Source: CAWBLP01 sp963789495 (GTDB lineage: Bacteria; Pseudomonadota; Alphaproteobacteria; Acetobacterales; Acetobacteraceae). Taken from it: DNA of 64,000 bases. The stretch is taken from positions 124,001-188,000 of the forward strand of contig CAWBLP010000009.1 of assembly GCA_963789495.1 (NCBI GenBank), read 5' to 3'. The position numbers and the translations under genes were made by a program. This document shows, one piece after another, positions 18,668-27,462 of the stretch; the first letter of the stretch is position 1; the number at the start of each line of letters is the position of its first letter. The notes under the pieces were generated by a model. That model ran no database searches. It was not told the DNA's origin and saw nothing but the letters and a program-made list of their open reading frames with translations.

Positions 18668-19414
18668 TCAGTACATCACATCGCCGCCATTCGGCGACAG
18701 GCAGGCCCCGACATAGAACCCGCCCTCCGGCCCGGCCAGCAGCAGCGCGGTCGCGGCGATTTCCTCCGGCCGGCCGAAACGTCCCACCGGCAACGCATCG
18801 ATGAAGGCCTGGCGGTCGGCCGGCTCCATCGTCGCGGTCAGATCGGTATCGATCGGACCCGGCGCGATCGCGTTCACCCGCACGCCCTTCGGTGCGGCCT
18901 CCCACGCCAGAGCGCGGGTGAAGCCGATGATCGCCGCCTTGGCCGCGGAATACACCGAGGCATTCACCGCGCCCTTCAATCCGCGCTGCGAGGCGACGTT
19001 GATGATGCAGCCGCGTCCGCGCGACACCATCGCCGGATAGACCGCCTGCGCCATGAAGAACATGCCCTTCAGATGGACATCCACCAGGCGGTCGAATTCC
19101 GCTTCGGTATACGCCTCGAACGGTTTGCGGATGTTCATTCCGGCATTGTTGAACAGGATGTCGACGCGACCGAAGGTGGCGGCTGCTTCGGTCGCGAAGG
19201 CGCGGGTGGCGGCGATGTCGGCCACGTCCAGCGAACGGTGCAAGGCGCGGCGGCCGAGTGCGGTGATTTCGGCGGCGGTCGCTGCGGCTTTGGCGCCGTC
19301 GTCCAGATGGCAAAACGCAACGTCCGCGCCTTCGGCAGCGAAGGCCAATGCCGTCGCCCGTCCGATCCCGCGGGAGCCGCCTGTGACCAGTGCGATCTGT
19401 CCTGAAAGTTTCAC
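18668..19414 (-). CDS. SDR family oxidoreductase (FabG-like)
   Basis: 248 aa classical short-chain dehydrogenase. TGGSRGIGRA is the NAD(P) motif, NNAG follows, and the catalytic set is S (INVASQRG), then YSAAK. PGPIDTDLT and the C-terminal GGDVMY complete the usual fold. I chose GTG at 19414 because it gives the normal length and overlaps the DUF2332 stop (GTGA). Members oxidise or reduce hydroxy/keto groups; the substrate is not visible. It is co-transcribed after the DUF2332 gene. Confidence 0.85.
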   Translation of the reverse strand: MKLSGQIALVTGGSRGIGRATALAFAAEGADVAFCHLDDGAKAAATAAEITALGRRALHRSLDVADIAATRAFATEAAATFGRVDILFNNAGMNIRKPFEAYTEAEFDRLVDVHLKGMFFMAQAVYPAMVSRGRGCIINVASQRGLKGAVNASVYSAAKAAIIGFTRALAWEAAPKGVRVNAIAPGPIDTDLTATMEPADRQAFIDALPVGRFGRPEEIAATALLLAGPEGGFYVGACLSPNGGDVMY

Positions 19415-20388
19415 GTGAAAACATCCTCCGGTTGCAGTCCTTGTATCCAGGCGCCGTGCGGCTGGGTCCATGCCACCGGAACGCCGTCCACCGCCAGCAG
19501 GAACGCGCCCACCGGCCCCGGCCGGCGCAGGCGTGCGGCGATGGCCGGGAATACGCCGGGCAATTCGTTGCTGACCCACACGGCGCCAAGCGCGCGAACC
19601 GCATCGACGAAGCGGGTGCGCGCCGCCGGTTCGGCAATGTAGGCCAGCACGGCACTATGGAACACGACCAGCGTCGCCCCCGCCGGAGCGGAGGCCGCAA
19701 CGCGTGCCAGATCGGTCAGCAGATCGCCCTCCGTCACAGGCGGCGGTTCGGCCCGTGCGATCGCCAGCGCGGCACGCAAACGCTGCAGACGCTCCCTGTG
19801 CTCAGGCCACACCAGCGTTTCCAGCCAGGCGCAGTGTTCGGCGTTGCGCACATCCACCGGCGCCAGGTCCAGCCCGGCCCGCCACACCACCTCCGGCAGG
19901 CGCGTCGGCAGCGGCATCGGCGCAGATGCGTCGCAGGCAAACACCGGCGCATCCGGCGTTGGCGGAGCCAGCCGGTGCGTGCCATAGGCATAGCCGTAGC
20001 GGTCCGGCTGCAGGCACAGACCGGCAGAGGCCCCCACTTCCAGCAGCGCCAATGGCGGCTTGAGCTGTGCCAGCACCGGCAGCAGCGTGGCGCAACGCGC
20101 CGGCTCGTTGGTCTGCGTCCGGCGGGACTGCATCACCGCGCGAACCGAAACCGCCTGCGCCTGCAAGGCCACGCGACACTCCGGCCAATCCTGCGGCGTG
20201 CCGCACACATGCCGAATCGCGGCAAACAGCAGGTTCGGCTGCTGCCGGTCCGCCGGCAGTGTCGCCAGGAATCCCAGCGCCCCGGCATCCGACGCGACAC
20301 CCCGCGCCAGCGCGGCATAAAGCGGCGAATGCCCATCCGCCTCACGTTCGGCAAAGCGCAGGTAGCGTGCGGCGATCGGATCTGTCAT
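19411..20388 (-). CDS. DUF2332 domain-containing protein
   Basis: 325 aa. Characteristic patches of the DUF2332 family are visible: YLRFAEREADGHSPLYAALARGVA at the start, TNEPARCATLLPVL, LLEVGASAGLCLQPDRYGY (a SAM-fold-like strand-loop) and VVFHSAVLAYI. The GASAG loop suggests a methyltransferase-like fold, but the family has no established activity that I know of. It is divergent from panC with a 60-base gap and coupled to the SDR gene downstream by a 4-base overlap. Confidence 0.85.
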   Translation of the reverse strand: MTDPIAARYLRFAEREADGHSPLYAALARGVASDAGALGFLATLPADRQQPNLLFAAIRHVCGTPQDWPECRVALQAQAVSVRAVMQSRRTQTNEPARCATLLPVLAQLKPPLALLEVGASAGLCLQPDRYGYAYGTHRLAPPTPDAPVFACDASAPMPLPTRLPEVVWRAGLDLAPVDVRNAEHCAWLETLVWPEHRERLQRLRAALAIARAEPPPVTEGDLLTDLARVAASAPAGATLVVFHSAVLAYIAEPAARTRFVDAVRALGAVWVSNELPGVFPAIAARLRRPGPVGAFLLAVDGVPVAWTQPHGAWIQGLQPEDVFT

Positions 20389-20448
20389 GCGGCCCTGTCC
20401 CGGGCGGCCATGTTGCCTGCCGCGGACCGAGGGGCCAAGTTCCCCACC

Positions 20449-21291
20449 ATGCAGATCGTCCAGACCCTGTCAGAGCTTCGCACTGCCACCGCCGCCTTGC
20501 GCGCCGAACGCGGCAGCCTGTCGCTGGTGCCGACGATGGGTGCGCTGCATGCCGGACACGGCGCGCTGGTGGCGGACGCAGCGGCATCGGGCGGCGGCGT
20601 CGCGACCTCGATCTTCGTCAATCCGCTGCAGTTCGGCCCGCAGGAAGACCTGTCCCGTTATCCGCGCGACGAGGCCGGCGACCTGGCGAAGCTCGAATCC
20701 TGGGGCTGCGATCTGGTGTGGATGCCGGATGTCGCGACGATGTATCCGCCGGGCGAGGCCACCACGATCAGCCTGACCGGCCCGGCCGAGGGCTGGGAAG
20801 GCGACGCGCGCCCCGGCCATTTCCGCGGCGTGGCGACGGTCTGCGCCAAGCTGTTCGGCCAGGTGCGCCCGGATCGTGCCTATTTCGGCGAGAAGGACTG
20901 GCAGCAATTCCAGGTGATCCGCCGCATGGTTGCCGACCTGCTGCTGCCGCTGGAGATCGTTGGCGTGACGACGGTGCGGGAGCCGGACGGGCTCGCGCTG
21001 TCATCGCGCAACCGGTTCCTGGCGGAGGCCGAACGGGCACGCGCGCCGCGTCTCTATGCGGTGATGCAGGCGATCGCCCCGATCCTGGCAGCGGGCGGTC
21101 CGTGCGAGCAGGTGCTGGAGGCGGCGCGGCGCGACCTGACACATGACGGCTTCGGCGTGGACTACCTGGCGCTGGTGGATGGTCCGACGCTGCACGCATT
21201 GCCGGCAACGCGGTCCGGCGCCAGGCTGATCGCCGCGGCGCGGCTGGGAAGTGTGCGGTTGCTGGACAATATGGCAGTCGATGGGCGGTAG
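20449..21291 (+). CDS. panC: Pantothenate synthetase
   Basis: 280 aa, the usual PanC length. It joins pantoate and beta-alanine with ATP to make pantothenate for coenzyme A. The HIGH-type ATP motif is LVPTMGALHAGH near residue 30, followed by FVNPLQFGPQEDLSRYPR, AYFGEKDWQQ and the KMSKS-like region LALSSRNRFL. It is cytoplasmic. The ATG at 20449 is the first in frame with a good family N-terminus. panB is not in the window. The TAG stop lies inside a perfect hairpin shared with the convergent gene at 21304. Confidence 0.95.
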   Translation: MQIVQTLSELRTATAALRAERGSLSLVPTMGALHAGHGALVADAAASGGGVATSIFVNPLQFGPQEDLSRYPRDEAGDLAKLESWGCDLVWMPDVATMYPPGEATTISLTGPAEGWEGDARPGHFRGVATVCAKLFGQVRPDRAYFGEKDWQQFQVIRRMVADLLLPLEIVGVTTVREPDGLALSSRNRFLAEAERARAPRLYAVMQAIAPILAAGGPCEQVLEAARRDLTHDGFGVDYLALVDGPTLHALPATRSGARLIAAARLGSVRLLDNMAVDGR

Positions 21292-21308
21292 CGGACCGCG
21301 CCGCTACC
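21287..21308. terminator. Bidirectional hairpin containing both stop codons
   Basis: An 8-bp perfect stem (GGTAGCGG / CCGCTACC, 6-base loop) joins panC and the convergent gene at 21304. The panC TAG (21289-21291) and the opposite TAG (21306-21304) both fall in the stem. No U-run follows, so it is a likely but unproven bidirectional terminator. Confidence 0.5.
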
Positions 21309-21640
21309 ACACGGTCGGCTGGATCTCGGTTGTCGCGTCTGCCGCCGCCGGGCGGATCATGTCCAACGCGTCGGACAGCGTGGCGAACCGGCCGGGAACA
21401 CCGGCGGTCGGCTGAATCGAGAATCGCGTCGCCGATGCGGCACAGGGTCCATCGATTGGCGGTGTGGCGTTCGGCGACCACCACCATTTCGTCGCAGGCG
21501 ATGCCATCGATGGCATTGGCCAGGTCGATCTCGATGGACAGGCCGTGGAACTCACACCAGGCACCCAGCAACACCAGGTCGGCGACCACGAACGCGGTCG
21601 CCACAGTGTGGCCGGGGCGTTCAAGAGCGAGGACTTCCAT
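21304..21640 (-). pseudogene. Small hypothetical protein, frameshifted
   Basis: Two frames join to one sensible protein of about 111 aa. It starts MEVLALERPGHTVATAFVVAD at 21640 (a GGAG site lies 9 bases upstream), reads through CRIGDA, then continues one frame over as FSIQPTAGVPGRFATLSDAL to the stop at 21304. The 337-base span is one base too long; deleting the base near 21424 restores it. I do not recognise the family. The N-terminal half is hydrophobic and acidic in character. The single extra base matches the insertion pattern seen in other genes of the window. Confidence 0.55.
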
Positions 21641-22154
21641 GGGCGTGGCTCCGATAGGTCGTTGCGGTGCGAACGCAATGCACCATGGGCGGCGCGCGGC
21701 GAAAATCCGGAATGTTCCGTACGGGATTTCGTTACCATCCGGCGGTGGGGTCGGTGCTCGGCTCGCAGCGATCCGGAACCTAAGGGAGGCGGCTGCCCGG
21801 ACGCTGTGAGGTGCGTCACTGCGCACGCGGATCTGCAGATGATTTTCGGCCACGGTCACCTTTGTACCCATCGTCCCGCCGGTCGTCTCCACCCATGCTT
21901 GGTCTGACTGGTATGGGGCTGTCCTCGCGGTGGCCAGCCTGCGCCCGTCAGCCGTCACCAGGGCGGAACGGCGGCGATCTGAGGCACGACCGAACCGCGC
22001 GGAACACCCGCCTCGGGTGTTCACGGCGCCGCCAGATCCAGTCGAGCGCAGCTTCAAGGACGACCAGTGGTTGATCAGATGCCGCAACTTGCAATTGCAG
22101 TGGCCGTTGTGCCTTACTCGAACATTCACCAAGTGATATGGGCACGAGGCAATA
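21641..22154. other. 514-base intergenic region
   Basis: This gap sits between two divergent genes. Several frames are open on both strands, but none has a believable protein. The last 120 bases are A/T-richer and end in a GAGG ribosome site for the gene at 22155, so promoters for both flanking genes are likely here. No repeat or RNA gene was recognised. Confidence 0.5.
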
Positions 22155-22802
22155 ATGTGTATTCCGCCGAATGTGGGTCTCTTTGTTCGCCGGGACAATT
22201 CCGCCACCGTCGAGGGCAAGCTTCCCGATCTGGCGGACACCAAGGTCTCACCGGCCTCCCACATGAACTACAATGGAGGCGGTTCCTACAACGCGAGTGG
22301 ATATCTCTCGCTGTTTGAATATAACCCCGATCAGGTCAGTGTGTTGTACCGGCGGGAAACCTATGTGCCGACCAGCGCCGCGGCGCGGGCAATGTTAGAA
22401 TACAACGGGCAATACATCCATTTCTTCTTCTTGAACATGGCCGCCCTGGCGCTGGTGGCGCTGAATGAGGAGAACGTCCATGGCCTGCCGGCGGTCGGGC
22501 GGACTCCGACGATTTTCAACACCGATGCGTGCCGCCCACCCGCCCGCCGAACGTTGGATGGGGAGGTCCTCGAGTATGCCAATCGCTACATCAACGAATT
22601 TCTCCTGGCGGGTGCCTGGCCGCTGGGCACTTTGGTGATAACGGAGCCGGCGAACGCGTCCAGGCTGTTGGGCATGATGGCCAATCGAAACTCACTTCAG
22701 GACATCTGCAAGACGGCACAGCAGGGCTGGCCCTGTCCTGATCAGGATCCAGGCCCGGGTTCCGGATCGAGTGGCGGCGGTTCCGGCGTGATGGCGAGCT
22801 GA
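22155..22802 (+). CDS. Hypothetical protein, unrecognised (215 aa)
   Basis: A GAGG site 5 bases before the ATG supports this start. The protein has no signal peptide I can call. It is rich in Asn, Tyr and aromatic residues (HMNYNGGGSYNASGYLSLFEYNPD), has one hydrophobic stretch (YIHFFFLNMAALALVAL, about residues 87-103), and ends in a Gly/Ser/Pro low-complexity tail. I do not recognise the family. Its codon use is less G/C-biased than neighbouring genes, which could mean recent acquisition. It stands alone between a broken hypothetical gene and a dehalogenase-like hydrolase. Confidence 0.6.
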   Translation: MCIPPNVGLFVRRDNSATVEGKLPDLADTKVSPASHMNYNGGGSYNASGYLSLFEYNPDQVSVLYRRETYVPTSAAARAMLEYNGQYIHFFFLNMAALALVALNEENVHGLPAVGRTPTIFNTDACRPPARRTLDGEVLEYANRYINEFLLAGAWPLGTLVITEPANASRLLGMMANRNSLQDICKTAQQGWPCPDQDPGPGSGSSGGGSGVMAS

Positions 22803-22990
22803 CCCGTCGCTGCATGGCCCGCCGCGCACGGATGCGTCTGGCCAGCTCCGCTTTGCGGCCCTCCCTAACCGGCCCGACCCGCCGATCCATCGGACCATGA
22901 CCTGATCAGCCCGGGCCATGGTGCCTTCCCGTGTCGGGTGCCATACTCGCCGGACAGGCGCCAGCCTCAGCGGATCGGACGGCCCCCGCC

Positions 22991-23872
22991 ATGACCATCA
23001 TGCCCGGCTTCACTCTCACCGACATCGACACGTCAGGCGCGCGCATCCGGCTGCGCCACGGCGGCAGCGGACCGCCCCTGCTGCTGTTGCACGGCAACCC
23101 GCTGACCCATGCCGCCTGGCACAAGGTCGCGCCGCGGCTGGCGGAAAAATTCCATGTCGTGGCGGCCGATCTGCGCGGCTACGGCGACAGTTCGGCACCG
23201 CCGGAGGAGCCTGGCAGCGTGAACTACTCGTTCCGCGCCATGGCGCAGGACCAGGTCGAGGTGATGCACGCCCTCGGCTACGACCGGTTCTTCGTCGCCG
23301 GCCATGATCGCGGCGGGCGCACCACGCACCGCATGTGCCTCGATCATCCGGACAAGGTGCTGCGTGCGGCGATCATCGACATCGTGCCCACGCTCGACAT
23401 GTGGGCGGCGATGGACAAGGAGGGCGCGATCGGCGGCTGGCACTGGCCGTTCATGGCGCAGCCCGCCCCGTTCCCGGAGACCTTTCTCGGCGCGGTCGAT
23501 CCCGACTGGTTCATGCGCAAGAAGCTGCTGAAGCTGACCGCGGATCTGAACCACATTCCGCCGGAGATCTGGGCGGAGTACGTGCGGTGCTTCAACGAGA
23601 AGACGATTCGCGGCTCCTGCGGCGACTATCGCGCCGCCGCCACCATTGATTGCGAGTTGGACACTGCCGATCTCGATCGCAAGCTCGCCATGCCGCTCCT
23701 GGTGCTGTGGGGACAATCCAGCAGCGTCGGACGGCGGTTCGCCGATCCGCTGACGATCTGGCGGCAGCGCGCCGAGGATGTGCGCGGTGAGGCGCTGCCG
23801 AGCGGGCATTATGTGAACGAGGAAGCGCCGGATCAGGTGCTGGACTGGTTCCTGCGGTTTTTCGGCGGATAG
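22991..23872 (+). CDS. Alpha/beta hydrolase, haloacetate dehalogenase-like
   Basis: 293 aa from the ATG at 22991 (a GTG at 22931 is possible). Features match fluoroacetate/haloacetate dehalogenases: oxyanion-hole HGNP (34-37), GHDRGGR with nucleophile Asp106 and two arginines, DIVPT, the HW pair in GGWHWPF, and the catalytic His in SGHYVNEEAP. In characterised members the Asp attacks the carbon bearing the halogen and the HW pair binds halide. Substrate is inferred only, since epoxide hydrolases share the fold. It is cytoplasmic and a single transcription unit. Confidence 0.8.
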   Translation: MTIMPGFTLTDIDTSGARIRLRHGGSGPPLLLLHGNPLTHAAWHKVAPRLAEKFHVVAADLRGYGDSSAPPEEPGSVNYSFRAMAQDQVEVMHALGYDRFFVAGHDRGGRTTHRMCLDHPDKVLRAAIIDIVPTLDMWAAMDKEGAIGGWHWPFMAQPAPFPETFLGAVDPDWFMRKKLLKLTADLNHIPPEIWAEYVRCFNEKTIRGSCGDYRAAATIDCELDTADLDRKLAMPLLVLWGQSSSVGRRFADPLTIWRQRAEDVRGEALPSGHYVNEEAPDQVLDWFLRFFGG

Positions 23873-23918
23873 TTTCGGTTGATATGGTTCTGGTCGTGCG
23901 TGCGCGTTGCTTCCCGTG

Positions 23919-24024
23919 TTGGCCGGGCTTGACCCCGCCATCTACCCGAGAAGGAGCATGCAGCACGTGCTTCGCGACCCGATCGTTCCGGTGGAGATGG
24001 CCGGGTCAGGCCCGGCCAGGACAC
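23919..24024. repeat. REP-like inverted repeat pair in a 398-base gap
   Basis: Two arms at about 23919-23942 and 23996-24018 are imperfect inverted copies (TGGCCGGGCTTGACCC against TGGCCGGGCCTGACCC, then GCCATCT in both), about 50 bases apart. A related pair lies at 53193-53299. The rest of the gap (24025-24270) holds imperfect CACGTG-containing repeats and no believable gene. Confidence 0.6.
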
Positions 24025-24270
24025 ACGGCCGCCGGGACATGCCATATGACGGCTCAGCCGTGACATACGACGGACCGGACATGACGCAGACCGCACGTGT
24101 CTACTCCTCGACCGCACGTGCCCACTCTGCAGCCGGACGTGTCCATGCCGTGCCAGATCGGAACTCATGCAGCCGGTCGTCGCGCCTGGCGCGCCGCGTC
24201 GCGCAGGCGAACGCCAGCATCCCCGCAGCGGGCACCAAAGCACGCGCCGCGTCGGCGGCCCGGCGACACC

Positions 24271-25161
24271 CTACTCCGCAGCGAGCTCGTACTGCGCGGG
24301 CTGCGCCACTGTCGGACCCGAATCACCGATCGTGGTCCGCTGCATCAGCCGCTTGTGCCGGGTGGAATCGTAGGCGGTCGCGCGGTGCAGAACGGCGCGG
24401 TTGTCCCAGATCACCAGGTCCCCCGCGCGCCATGCATGCGAATAACGGAAGCGCGGCTGAGTCGAGAATTCATTGAGCCACTGGATGAACGCGCGGCCCT
24501 CCTCGCGCGGCCAGCCGATCACATGCGAGGCATGGGCGCCAGCATAGACCGCCTTGCGGCCGTTGACCGGGTTGACCCGCAGCATGGTCTGCCAGGACCC
24601 CGGCAATTCGGCCTGCATCTCAGCGGTCAGCGCCCCGGTCGACACGGTGCTGCGCGAATAGACCAGGCTGTGTTCGGCGACGAGTCCTTCGAGCTGCACC
24701 CTGACGTCATCCGGCAGCGCGTCATAGGCCGCGCGCATCGAGGCAAATTCCGTGTTGCCGCCTTCGGGCGGCACGATGCGCGCCGACAACAGCGAACACA
24801 GCGACGGCACCGGCTTGAACGAGCTGTCCGAATGCCAGAGGTAATTACCCTTCTGGTAGATCATGCGCCGGTCTTCCGGCGGGATCACCGCGCCGGTCTT
24901 GATATCCAGGTTCGATTGCCGCGCGAACGGCGTGCCGCTCGCAGGATTGGCCTTGCCGGCGACCTCCAGCGGTCCGAAGCGCCGACTGAACGCGATCTGC
25001 CGTTCGTCATCCAGGTTCTGGTCGTGGAACACCAGCACCGAGTATTCCTCGAACGCCGCGCGGATCGCGGCAACGCTGGCATCGTCCATCGGCACGCCGG
25101 TATCGATGCCGCCGATCTCGGCGCAGAACAGTGTGTGCAGGGGTTTTATGGTGATCGCCAC
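24271..25161 (-). CDS. TauD/TfdA family alpha-ketoglutarate dioxygenase
   Basis: 296 aa starting at GTG 25161, which has a perfect AAGGAGG site 6 bases upstream. The iron ligands are visible as HSD in LWHSDSSFKP and the distal His in NRAVLHRAT, and the ketoglutarate-binding Arg is in RHKRLMQRTT. The N-terminus (IGGIDTGVPMDD ... VLVFHDQNLDDERQIAFSRRFG) is typical. The family oxidises sulfonates, phenoxyacetates or similar acids using alpha-ketoglutarate and O2. Substrate is unknown. It follows the LLM oxidoreductase on the same strand and may form a small degradative unit with it. Confidence 0.85.
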   Translation of the reverse strand: MAITIKPLHTLFCAEIGGIDTGVPMDDASVAAIRAAFEEYSVLVFHDQNLDDERQIAFSRRFGPLEVAGKANPASGTPFARQSNLDIKTGAVIPPEDRRMIYQKGNYLWHSDSSFKPVPSLCSLLSARIVPPEGGNTEFASMRAAYDALPDDVRVQLEGLVAEHSLVYSRSTVSTGALTAEMQAELPGSWQTMLRVNPVNGRKAVYAGAHASHVIGWPREEGRAFIQWLNEFSTQPRFRYSHAWRAGDLVIWDNRAVLHRATAYDSTRHKRLMQRTTIGDSGPTVAQPAQYELAAE

Positions 25162-25268
25162 CGGAAGCCTCCTTGCCTGGTTGTCCGCCCTCAGCGCATC
25201 GGCGCGCATCGCGCCCGGCACCGTTCGGCGCGCCCTTGCCAATCGGCGCGCCGGCGCTACTGGTGCGG

Positions 25269-26093
25269 TCAGAGAAAGTCGCGTGCGCGTTCGATGTCCT
25301 CCAGCACGCTGGCCGGCGAGACCAGCAGCACCTCGTCGAAGCCGATCTGCTCGATCCGCTTCAGGCGCTGGCGAGCCTCGTCCGGCGAGCAGACCAATGA
25401 GGTGGTGACCTCGGCGAGGCCCGTGGATTCCGGCCGGTTGGCGAAATCGACCGCAACATTGGCGAGTACGGCATTGGTCCCGCCGGCTGCGCGATAGATC
25501 CGCATGCCGTGCTCGAGATCGTCCCAGCTGCTGTAGCGACCCGAAGGTGTCCAGCCCTGGCATTCCTGCGCGGCAAAGCTGATCCAGCGCGGACTGCGCC
25601 AGGCCCCCATGAGGATGGGCGGCCCCCCCTCGCAGCCCGGCCAGAGCGACAGCGTGCCGCCGGAGTTGGTCGGCTCGCCGCGCCAGGTGCGTCGCATCGT
25701 CTCCAGTGACCGCTTCATGGTGCCGAAGCGGTGGTCGTAGTCGGCCCCCAACAGTTCGAAATCGTCGCGCGTGGAGCCGCTGCCGACGCCGAGCTGCAGG
25801 CGATTGTTGGACAGCACCTGGACCGATTGCACGCGGTGGGCCAGTTCGATCGGGTTGCGCAGCGGCAGTTGCAACACCGAGATGCCCAGTTCGACCCGCT
25901 CGGTCACCGCGGCGAACACCGTCAGTTCGGTCAGCGGGTCCAGCGTCGGGCGGCCGCGGCCCAGTGCATCGCCGACCCAGATGCCGGGGAAACCGGCGGC
26001 CTCGATGCGACGGGCATATTCGGTCATCCGGCTCATCAGCCGCGCGTCAGGGTCCGGGCTGGGACCCATTCGGATCATGGTGCTCACGCGCAT
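25269..26093 (-). CDS. LLM-class flavin-dependent oxidoreductase
   Basis: 274 aa, start at 26093 with GGAGG upstream. It has the luciferase-like TIM-barrel features: WVGDALGRGRPTLDPLTELTVFAAVTERVELGISVLQLPLRNPIELA near residues 40-90, then QLGVGSGSTRDDFELLG. The C-terminus EIGFDEVLLVSPAS-like is usual for F420- or FMN-dependent members. It could oxidise an organic substrate in one pathway with the dioxygenase downstream. The cofactor cannot be decided from the sequence. Confidence 0.8.
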   Translation of the reverse strand: MRVSTMIRMGPSPDPDARLMSRMTEYARRIEAAGFPGIWVGDALGRGRPTLDPLTELTVFAAVTERVELGISVLQLPLRNPIELAHRVQSVQVLSNNRLQLGVGSGSTRDDFELLGADYDHRFGTMKRSLETMRRTWRGEPTNSGGTLSLWPGCEGGPPILMGAWRSPRWISFAAQECQGWTPSGRYSSWDDLEHGMRIYRAAGGTNAVLANVAVDFANRPESTGLAEVTTSLVCSPDEARQRLKRIEQIGFDEVLLVSPASVLEDIERARDFL

Positions 26094-26260
26094 GGTCGTC
26101 CTCCACGATGCAATTTGTGCGGCAGCGTAGGGAGTTCCGGCGGGCTGGTCACCCTCCCCCTCGGCAAGCTTCCCCTGGTGACCGCCCGTCCCGCCGCCTG
26201 CGATCGGCCGCCTGCCTATTAACCCGGTCGCGTCGCGGGCGGCGAGCGCATCGCGTTGCA

Positions 26261-27373
26261 CTACCCGCGTAGCGCGGCCAGTACCAGCCGCATGAACATG
26301 TCCGTGCTCTCGCGCTCCTGCCAGCGCATCACCGCGACCAGGCCATGCTCCGGTTCCACCCAGGTGATGTTGCCGCCGGCACCCACCGCAAAAATGCTCG
26401 ATTCCGGGGCGCTGGGGTAACGCGTGCCGCCGGTGTTCAGCCACCACAGGAAGCCATAATTCGGGTTCAACGCGCAGGGGGTCAGCAACTCCGCGATCCA
26501 CGCCTCCGGCACTAGACGCCGCCCGTTCCACATCCCCCAATTCAGCATCAGCAGCCCGACTCGCGCCTGGTCCTCGGCATGGATCTCCACCCCGCCGCCC
26601 CAATGGCTGCCGCCGGACACCGACTCGATCATCCGCCCGTCGATCTCCACCCGCGAGGTCGAGTAGCCGTGCCAGGCCCAGCTCGCGGAGGCGCCGATCG
26701 GCTGCATGATGCGCGCCCGAAACACGTCGGGCAGCGGCTGGCGGAAGCGGCGCAGCAGGGCGAGGCTCAACCGGTTCACCCGGATGTCGTTGTATTCCCA
26801 GAACGTGCCCGGCGCCTGCAGCGGCCGCGCATCCCCCTTCTTGCCCTTCCCCTCCACCGCCAGGTTGCGATTGCGGTCGATCACGTCGGACTTGCCGAAC
26901 AACGTGCCCTCCCATTCCGAGGTCTGCTGCAGCAGATGCCGCCAGGTGATCGCGCCGTTCTGCGGGCCGGTGAAGCCGACATCGTCGACGCTATGGGCGA
27001 CCTTTTCGTCCAGATCGCCGATCAGCCCGTCCGCCTGGGCGATGCCGGCCAGCAGGCTCAGATAGCTCTTGGCGACCGAGAAGGTGAAATCCACCTGCCT
27101 GGTGTCGCCCCAGCGCGCCACCACCCGGCCATGCCGGATCACCAGCCCGTTCGGGCCGCCGCGCGGGCGAATCGGGCCCAGGATCGCATTGTCCGGCGGC
27201 GGCTCGAAGAAACCCGAGTCGATATGCGCCCGCAGGTCGCGCGGCCAGCCGATCTCATGCGATTCGGCGAAGCGCACCGCCTCCGCCAGCCGCACCGGAT
27301 CGAATCCGGCCGCCTCGGGCGTGGTCTCCGGCCACACCCGATCCGTTGGGAATGTCGTCGCCGTACCGTGCAT
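26261..27373 (-). CDS. Serine hydrolase, class C beta-lactamase-related
   Basis: 370 aa from the ATG at 27373, which has a GGAG site; an earlier ATG at 27418 is less likely. The active-site SxxK reads SVAKS and the YxN-like motif is YND. GGGVEIHAEDQARVGLLMLNWGMWNGRRLV and NYGFLWWLNTGG are characteristic of the esterase/beta-lactamase family. There is no obvious signal peptide. It is divergent from the Crp/Fnr regulator, with promoters in the 90-base gap. It probably hydrolyses an ester or peptide; the substrate is unknown. Confidence 0.8.
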   Translation of the reverse strand: MHGTATTFPTDRVWPETTPEAAGFDPVRLAEAVRFAESHEIGWPRDLRAHIDSGFFEPPPDNAILGPIRPRGGPNGLVIRHGRVVARWGDTRQVDFTFSVAKSYLSLLAGIAQADGLIGDLDEKVAHSVDDVGFTGPQNGAITWRHLLQQTSEWEGTLFGKSDVIDRNRNLAVEGKGKKGDARPLQAPGTFWEYNDIRVNRLSLALLRRFRQPLPDVFRARIMQPIGASASWAWHGYSTSRVEIDGRMIESVSGGSHWGGGVEIHAEDQARVGLLMLNWGMWNGRRLVPEAWIAELLTPCALNPNYGFLWWLNTGGTRYPSAPESSIFAVGAGGNITWVEPEHGLVAVMRWQERESTDMFMRLVLAALRG

Positions 27374-27462
27374 AGGTTGATTCTCCAGAGCCGCAGGCGC
27401 GACTATGGCCGCAACCATCCCGTCCGAGAACCAGGCGAGGAGTGGGCGCGGGAACCGAACTC

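Noticed and set aside
20768..22264. 498-codon minus-strand frame across panC and the hypothetical gene
   Set aside because: Only its middle part, for the small broken gene at 21304-21640, looks protein-like. The rest is shadow or intergenic.
24025..24240. Possible CRISPR-like array with CACGTG-containing repeats
   Set aside because: The repeats are short, irregular and vary in spacing, and no cas genes are nearby.
24097..25497. Plus-strand frame opposite the dioxygenase
   Set aside because: Antisense of the TfdA-family gene, with no recognisable domain.
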